Below the pieces are notes generated by a model that made no database searches, was not told where the DNA came from, and saw only the letters and a list, made by a program, of their open reading frames with translations. Below, piece after piece: positions 5,687-10,159 of a stretch of DNA of 10,159 nucleotides (position 1 is the first letter of the stretch; each line of letters begins with the position of its first letter). Origin of the DNA: Hyphomicrobiales bacterium. GTDB taxonomy: Bacteria > Pseudomonadota > Alphaproteobacteria > Rhizobiales > JAJFHR01. The stretch covers positions 1 to 10,159 of the forward strand of contig JAJFHR010000178.1 of the NCBI GenBank assembly GCA_021775515.1, written 5' to 3'. The position numbers and the translations under genes were made by a program.

Positions 5687-7441
5687 TTGAGTAATAATAT
5701 CAATATGGCTGGTCCCGAAGATCAGATTCAAACGGGTGGTCGGATTTCTTTAGCCTTTGCGGCCTGCCGATCAGCTTTTTTGGGCTTGGGTGTTTTCAGT
5801 TTTATCATAAATCTGTTGATGCTGACAGGTCCACTGTTCATGTTACAAATCTATGATCGGGTTTTGACCAGCGGAAGCGTGCCGACGTTGGTCGCACTGG
5901 CGGGCCTAGCGGTCGGCTTATATGCATTTCTGGGTGTATTTGAGTATATTCGCTCACGGATACTGGTGCGTATCGGTCGCCGACTGGATGAACAATTAGG
6001 GGACATCTCTTTTGATTCAGCCGTGTTGTTGGCTTTGAAGTTGGGGCGAAAGGCAGAGCGGCTCGATCCAGTGCGAGACTTGGATCAGGTACGGCAATTT
6101 CTATCCGGTCCTGGTCCCCTTGGTATATTTGACGTGCCTTGGATGCCATTCTACCTAGTCATAATTTTTGTTTTTCATCCAATACTCGGTTACCTCGCCG
6201 TAGGCGGTGCCATTGTCCTGGTTTTTCTGACGCTCTTGAATGAATTGTTTTCTCGACATCCACTAGCCGAAGCGAGCATACGAGCAATGCGCCGAGCCCG
6301 CATCGTTGAGGCTGGCAGGCGGAATAGTGAAGTACTTTCAGCGATGGGAATGCTTCGCAACATCCGGAACGTCTGGGGTAATGAAAACACCTCATTTCTT
6401 GCAGTCCAGGCTAGAGCTGCTGATCGGATGGCTTTTTTTGGAGCAGCCACAAAAACTATTCGCTTTGTCCTGCAATCGGCGATGCTCGGTGTAGGCGCGT
6501 ATCTGGTCTTGCAACAGGAGATTTCATCCGGAGTTATGATTGCCGGAGCGATAATTTTGTCGAGAGCGCTGGCTCCAGTTGAGCAGGCAATCGCCCATTG
6601 GCGTGGTTTTGTCGCCTCGCGGCAGAGCCTGAAGCGACTGCGAAGCGTACTGGATAAAATGACTGAAAATGACGCCCGCACACCCTTGCCTCGACCTGAA
6701 AAAGAGCTTTTGGTGAGAAATGTTTGTGTACTGCCGCCTGGCGAGCAACTACTCACGTTACAGGGAGTTTCTTTTTCCCTGGCTGCGGGTGACGGATTGG
6801 GTGTCATAGGTCCCAGCGCCAGCGGTAAATCCACGTTGGCGCGGGCTTTGGTCGGTGTGTGGCCCGTCGCTCAAGGAGAGGTGCGGCTGGATGGAGCAAC
6901 ACTTGACCAATGGCAACCAGATATTCTCGGCCCTTCAATTGGTTATTTGCCCCAGGATGTTGAATTGTTTGAGGGGACGATTGCAAATAACATCACGCGG
7001 TTTAACCCTCAGCATGACGAAGCTGCGCTCATCAAAGCGGCTCAATTGGCTGGCGTGCATGAGATGATACTGCAGTTGGCGGATGGCTATGACACCAACG
7101 TTGGTGAAGGCGGTCAGGCCTTGTCAGCTGGGCAAAGTCAGAGAATTGGTCTGGCGCGCGCTTTATATGGTCAACCCTTTTTGATCGTGCTCGATGAACC
7201 CAACTCCAATCTTGATGAAGAAGGCGATCTCGCATTGTCCGCCGCAATCACGGCAATGCGAAAACTGGGTTCTATTGTCGTGGTGATTGCCCATCGCAGG
7301 AGTGCAATCAGTGCGCTGGACAAACTCTTGATGCTGAGAGATGGGCGCCAACACATTTTTGGGCCTAAAAATGAAGTGTTGGCAAAAGTGTTACCGCAAA
7401 AACCCCCGGTTTCAGCAGATCTCAAGGTGGTGAAGGAATAA
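5687..7441 (+). CDS. Type I secretion ABC transporter, permease/ATPase (PrtD-like)
   Basis: A 584-residue inner-membrane half-transporter that powers export of an RTX-type protein straight from the cytoplasm through a type I channel. The N-terminal half is membrane-spanning (helices near 30-55, 65-88, 152-185 and 258-290) and includes PWMPFYLVIIFVFHP, typical of PrtD proteins. The ATPase half has Walker A GPSASGKST (375-383), Q-loop Q423, signature LSAGQ (479-483, in place of LSGGQ), Walker B LIVLDEP (499-505, catalytic E504) followed by the PrtD-typical NSNLDEEGD, and H-loop H536. There is no N-terminal peptidase or C39-like domain, which fits the PrtD rather than the HlyB branch. The start is a TTG with GGAG 9 bases upstream; an ATG six codons later (5705) has a poorer site. 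The membrane fusion protein follows 4 bases after the stop, so the two are cotranscribed. Confidence 0.93.
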   Translation: MSNNINMAGPEDQIQTGGRISLAFAACRSAFLGLGVFSFIINLLMLTGPLFMLQIYDRVLTSGSVPTLVALAGLAVGLYAFLGVFEYIRSRILVRIGRRLDEQLGDISFDSAVLLALKLGRKAERLDPVRDLDQVRQFLSGPGPLGIFDVPWMPFYLVIIFVFHPILGYLAVGGAIVLVFLTLLNELFSRHPLAEASIRAMRRARIVEAGRRNSEVLSAMGMLRNIRNVWGNENTSFLAVQARAADRMAFFGAATKTIRFVLQSAMLGVGAYLVLQQEISSGVMIAGAIILSRALAPVEQAIAHWRGFVASRQSLKRLRSVLDKMTENDARTPLPRPEKELLVRNVCVLPPGEQLLTLQGVSFSLAAGDGLGVIGPSASGKSTLARALVGVWPVAQGEVRLDGATLDQWQPDILGPSIGYLPQDVELFEGTIANNITRFNPQHDEAALIKAAQLAGVHEMILQLADGYDTNVGEGGQALSAGQSQRIGLARALYGQPFLIVLDEPNSNLDEEGDLALSAAITAMRKLGSIVVVIAHRRSAISALDKLLMLRDGRQHIFGPKNEVLAKVLPQKPPVSADLKVVKE

Positions 7442-7445
7442 GCTC

Positions 7446-8753
7446 ATGGGTGCAAAAAGTAATAGTGCGGCCAATTCGCTCCGCTCACATTTGCTGGTCG
7501 GTGCGATCATTGCCGTGACGCTGGTCGGTGGATTGGGCGGCTGGGCATCATATGCGTCTGTCTCGGGCGCTGTTATCGCGTCAGGTAATGTCATTGTCGA
7601 ATCGAGCATCAAACGGGTTCAACACAAAGAAGGTGGAATTGTTGCCGCTATTTATGTCAAAGATGGGCAGCAAGTTGCTGCATCTGACTTGCTGCTGCGT
7701 CTCGACGACACAGAGAACCAGGCCAATCTGACGCTTATCTCCAAGCAGCTTGATGAGCTGGCGGCCCGAAAAGCCCGTCTCACAGCGGAGCGGGACGGTG
7801 CTGAAACTATTTATTTTCCGGTCAGTTTGACCGACCGTGCGTCCAGTGGAGACATTGTTCAGGCAATCAATGGAGAGCGGACTTTATTCGAGGCCAAGCG
7901 TAATACAACCCTAAGCCAGAAAGCCCAGTTGACTGAACGGATAGGCCAACTGGAAGAGGAGATTAAAGGTCTCGGTTCACAGCGCGATGCAAAAGCTTCG
8001 GAAAGTGCATTCATCACCGAGGAGCTGACCGAGCTTGAGGAGTTGTTTAAAAATGGCCATGTGACCAAAAGTCGAATGATGGCGCTGCGCCGCGAAGCGT
8101 CCAGACTTCAGGGTCAACATGGACAAATCACAGCAACGATCGCACGTGCAAAAGGGAAAATCTCCGAAACCAGGTTGCAGATTACCCAAATTGGTCAGAA
8201 TGCACTGGCTGAAACGGTAAGTGAGCTGCGCCAGGTCGAAGCGCAAATAATTGAATTGACTGAGCGTAAGTATGCTGCGGAAAACCTGCTGAAGCGGATA
8301 GAAATACGCGCTCCTAAATCCGGATTTGTGCATCAACTTGCAGTACACACCGTTGGCGGTGTTATTGGCGCTGGCGAAACAATAATGCAGATTGTACCGA
8401 AAGATGACCAATTGGTTATTGAAGCGCAGGTTAAACCTGCAGATATTGACCAAATCCAGCAATGGCAAAAGGCAACTATCCGGTTATCAGCGTTTAATCA
8501 ACGAACAACTCCGACATTGGAAGGGGTGGTTTCAACCATCTCGGCGGATTTATCGCGAGATAAAAATACCGGCGTGGCATTTTATGTGGTGAGAGTTACA
8601 CTCAATAAAGATGAAATGAAATTGCTCAATGGCAAGTTGCTGAAACCTGGAATGCCGGTTGAAGTATTCATACAAAAACAGAGCCGTACAGTTCTCAGTT
8701 TCCTCATAAAACCACTCAGCGACCATGTCGCTTACATGTTTAAGGAAGAGTGA
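7446..8753 (+). CDS. Type I secretion membrane fusion protein, HlyD family (PrtE-like)
   Basis: A 435-residue periplasmic adaptor that links the ABC transporter to an outer-membrane TolC-type channel. It has a short cytoplasmic N-terminus, one membrane helix (about residues 16-38), then the first half of a lipoyl-like domain (VQHKEGGIVAAIYVKDGQQV, 58-77). A long charged, coiled-coil-forming region follows (about 95-280), then the second lipoyl half (RIEIRAPKSGFVHQL) and a beta-barrel segment. The C-terminus (GMPVEVFIQKQSRTVLSFL...KPLSDH) is the characteristic PrtE/HlyD ending. Length is normal for the family. The ATG has AAGGA about 9 bases upstream, inside the end of the transporter gene. 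No outer-membrane partner is encoded nearby, so it may lie elsewhere on the genome. Confidence 0.94.
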   Translation: MGAKSNSAANSLRSHLLVGAIIAVTLVGGLGGWASYASVSGAVIASGNVIVESSIKRVQHKEGGIVAAIYVKDGQQVAASDLLLRLDDTENQANLTLISKQLDELAARKARLTAERDGAETIYFPVSLTDRASSGDIVQAINGERTLFEAKRNTTLSQKAQLTERIGQLEEEIKGLGSQRDAKASESAFITEELTELEELFKNGHVTKSRMMALRREASRLQGQHGQITATIARAKGKISETRLQITQIGQNALAETVSELRQVEAQIIELTERKYAAENLLKRIEIRAPKSGFVHQLAVHTVGGVIGAGETIMQIVPKDDQLVIEAQVKPADIDQIQQWQKATIRLSAFNQRTTPTLEGVVSTISADLSRDKNTGVAFYVVRVTLNKDEMKLLNGKLLKPGMPVEVFIQKQSRTVLSFLIKPLSDHVAYMFKEE

Positions 8754-8879
8754 AACCGGCGGATCGTGTCCAAAACTCTGAAACGAAAGCCTCTGCATCT
8801 TAACCGCTGCCGGGCTTCTTTTTGTTTCCTGAAACACCAAAAATCGATGCCGGTTGCCTTCTCAATCCCGGGCTTTTTT

Positions 8880-8893
8880 ATGACATAGATCAA
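8880..8893. promoter_or_regulatory. Imperfect FNR-like site upstream of the secreted-protein gene
   Basis: ATGACATAGATCAA matches 8 of the 10 conserved positions of TTGAT-N4-ATCAA; the right half is perfect. The centre is 8886.5, so class II activation would start transcription near 8928. The matching -10 position (8916-8921) reads TAAGCT, which retains the key T, A and T. The start codon of the next gene is at 8963, giving a short leader. This is suggestive, not proof, of oxygen-linked control of the cargo gene. Confidence 0.4.
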
Positions 8894-8905
8894 TTTTCCC
8901 TGTCA

Positions 8906-8942
8906 CCAATGGACGTAAGCTGAAAAAGCAATCAACCATTGG
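8906..8942 (+). repeat. Inverted repeat before the secreted-protein gene
   Basis: CCAATGG (8906-8912) and CCATTGG (8936-8942) are perfect inverse copies separated by 23 bases, ending 8 bases before the AGGGAG ribosome site of the next gene. It could be an operator for another regulator, a weak RNA stem, or chance. Confidence 0.3.
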
Positions 8943-8962
8943 ATAATGAAAGGGAGACGGTC

Positions 8963-10159
8963 ATGGCTGTGCGTAAATTTGGTACTGAAACCCTGGTAAA
9001 TACCACAACATCTGGAGGACAGAGAGACCCAGCGGTTACAACTCTTGCCGATGGCGGTTATGTCATTGCCTGGGAAGATTCAGGAACCACACCGGATACT
9101 GTGAAATTCCAGATTTATAATGTTGATGGCACTAAACGTGGCGGGGAGATTTCAGCCCCGACATTTGGGGTGGATAGTGATATAAATCCTGCACTGGCAC
9201 CGTTGGATAGCGGCGGTTTTGTTCTCACCTTCGAAAGGGTCTTATCTGGCACAGATATCGACCCTCTATTCCTGCGCTATGATGCCAATGGCAATACGGT
9301 CGGGGGCGTTGGAACGGTAGATGGGGGCCTCGGAATTGAGCAACTCTCGGCGGTTTCATCTCTCGGCAGCGGCTTTGTTGCTGTCTGGCGCGATAATGAT
9401 CTGACCTCCGGCGATATAGAGGTCCGGCGTTATGATGCCGATGGGCTCGCCCTGGCTGGTGCCGCCATCGTCAACACCACCACGACCGGCATTCAGAGCG
9501 ATCCGGATGTAGCTGAACTTGCCGGTGGCCGTTTTGTCGTTGTCTGGGAAGATCAGAATGGTACGCCCTCGGTCCGTGGCCGGGTGTTTAATGCCAATGG
9601 AACAGCGGTGGCCAATGATTTCCTGATCGCCAGCACGAGTACCATCAATGGTGATCCCCAGGTCACCGCCCTTGCCAATGGCGGGTTTGTCGTCACCTAT
9701 GCAGATGCCTCGACAAGCTTCCCGGAATCAGGTATTGGCGTTCGGGCACGGATATATAACCCTGACGGTGGAACCTTTAGTGGTGAGATCACCGTCAATT
9801 CCAACTTTGCCAGTGTACAAAGACGTCCTGATGTTGCAGCGCTGCCCAATGGCGGCTTTGTTGTTGTCTGGGAGGATTTAGAATCAGCTGATAGCATCCG
9901 CGGCCAGGTGTTTGATGTTCTGGGCAACAGAGTAGGCACCGAGTTTTTTGTCAGCACTCAAGGGGTTCTGGGTGCCACTATTTCAGTTTCGGCCCTTGAA
10001 GATGGCCGTTTTGTCGTTAGCTGGCAGGATCTGAGTTCACCTGAGGATGGTTCGGGTAGTGGTATTTTCTCCCAGATCATGGACCCGCGGGATGGCGTGG
10101 TCAACGGTACCAACAACGATGACGACCTGTTTGGTAATTACACCGCTGATGAAATCAAT
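8963..10159 (+). CDS. Secreted repeat protein with N-terminal predicted beta-propeller and RTX-like region (partial)
   Basis: The first 399 codons of a large protein that continues past the right edge. The ATG at 8963 has AGGGAG 6 bases upstream. There is no N-terminal signal peptide, as expected for a type I secretion cargo, whose signal is C-terminal. Residues 22-380 are seven repeats of about 53 residues built around a core like DPxVxxLxxGGFVVxWxD, followed by a strand with an aromatic and then (D/N)xxG. Seven copies predict a seven-bladed beta-propeller. From residue 381 the sequence changes to NGTNNDDDLFGN...ADEIN, which looks like the start of RTX calcium-binding repeats. It lies 209 bases after the membrane fusion gene on the same strand and is the obvious candidate cargo of the PrtD/PrtE pair. 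Binding target or enzyme activity cannot be told; a catalytic or adhesive domain could follow beyond the edge. Confidence 0.88.
   Translation, partial: MAVRKFGTETLVNTTTSGGQRDPAVTTLADGGYVIAWEDSGTTPDTVKFQIYNVDGTKRGGEISAPTFGVDSDINPALAPLDSGGFVLTFERVLSGTDIDPLFLRYDANGNTVGGVGTVDGGLGIEQLSAVSSLGSGFVAVWRDNDLTSGDIEVRRYDADGLALAGAAIVNTTTTGIQSDPDVAELAGGRFVVVWEDQNGTPSVRGRVFNANGTAVANDFLIASTSTINGDPQVTALANGGFVVTYADASTSFPESGIGVRARIYNPDGGTFSGEITVNSNFASVQRRPDVAALPNGGFVVVWEDLESADSIRGQVFDVLGNRVGTEFFVSTQGVLGATISVSALEDGRFVVSWQDLSSPEDGSGSGIFSQIMDPRDGVVNGTNNDDDLFGNYTADEIN
9026..10102 (+). repeat. Seven tandem repeats encoding about 53 residues each
   Basis: Repeat units begin at bases 9026, 9185, 9341, 9500, 9653, 9824 and 9977 (residues 22, 75, 127, 180, 231, 288 and 339), giving spacings of 53, 52, 53, 51, 57 and 51 residues. 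The best conserved part is the (G)GFVVxW core. Copies are diverged at the DNA level, so this is an old protein repeat and not a recent DNA duplication. The last copy lacks its final strand, and residues 6-21 of the protein match that missing segment. Confidence 0.85.
10103..10159 (+). other. Start of RTX-like calcium-binding region (cut by edge)
   Basis: Residues 381-399 read NGTNNDDDLFGN followed by ADEIN. The pattern GT-x2-DD-x-L-x-G then D-x-IN is the usual entry into hemolysin-type nonapeptide repeats, as at the front of many RTX blocks. Only one and a half units are visible, so the length of the block is unknown. Confidence 0.7.

Noticed and set aside
6190..6834. Long minus-strand frame of 214 codons inside the transporter gene
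   Set aside because: Its product is low-complexity and arginine/serine-rich with no motif, and it is antisense to a clear PrtD-like gene.
7977..8468. Minus-strand frame of 163 codons inside the membrane fusion gene
   Set aside because: It is antisense to a well-supported HlyD-family gene and has no recognisable domain.
8754..8880. Possible terminator after the membrane fusion gene (CCCGGGC followed by T-run near 8868-8880)
   Set aside because: I could not find a matching upstream arm for a stable stem. CCGGGCTT occurs twice as a direct repeat, not an inverted one.
1..10159. CRISPR arrays, tRNA or rRNA genes, insertion sequences, phage genes
   Set aside because: No short regularly spaced repeats, cloverleaf-like sequence, transposase or integrase motifs were seen on either strand.

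Overview
The window looks like a stretch of an alphaproteobacterial chromosome of moderate GC content. That assignment is an inference from the PrtD/PrtE-type type I secretion genes beside an RTX-like substrate, the Crp/Fnr-style site and the periplasmic molybdoenzyme operon. No rRNA, tRNA or other marker supports it directly.

Left half (1-5164, all minus strand): a tightly packed respiratory operon. In transcription order it encodes (1) a secreted c-type haem protein of the ethylbenzene-dehydrogenase gamma-subunit-like family, (2) a membrane-anchored NapC/NirT-type tetrahaem cytochrome c, (3) a Tat-exported ferredoxin-like subunit with 16 cysteines for four [4Fe-4S] clusters, (4) an eight-helix NrfD/PsrC-like membrane subunit and (5) a Tat-exported molybdopterin oxidoreductase that runs off the left edge. 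Genes 2-5 overlap or are separated by 2-18 bases. Gene 1 is separated from gene 2 by about 100 bases holding a strong GC-rich hairpin. Subunits 3-5 form a periplasm-facing complex of the polysulfide/thiosulfate/tetrathionate reductase type. The NapC-like and gamma-like cytochromes suggest a second electron route. The substrate cannot be read from this sequence.

Middle (5165-5686): the divergent intergenic region. It contains a perfect FNR/ANR-type palindrome, TTGAT-N4-ATCAA, at 5384-5397, which suggests anaerobic control of the respiratory operon. It also has a possible small ORF on the plus strand, a hydrophobic open stretch with no start codon on the minus strand, and a candidate promoter for the secretion genes.

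Right half (5687-10159, plus strand): a type I secretion ABC transporter (PrtD-like) and its membrane fusion protein (PrtE/HlyD-like), 4 bases apart. After 209 bases comes the start of a large secreted protein, truncated by the right edge. Its first 380 residues are seven copies of a roughly 53-residue repeat, predicted to fold as a seven-bladed beta-propeller. It then enters what looks like RTX calcium-binding sequence. It is the likely cargo of the adjacent transporter. An imperfect FNR-like site lies upstream of it too. No outer-membrane TolC-type component is present in the window.
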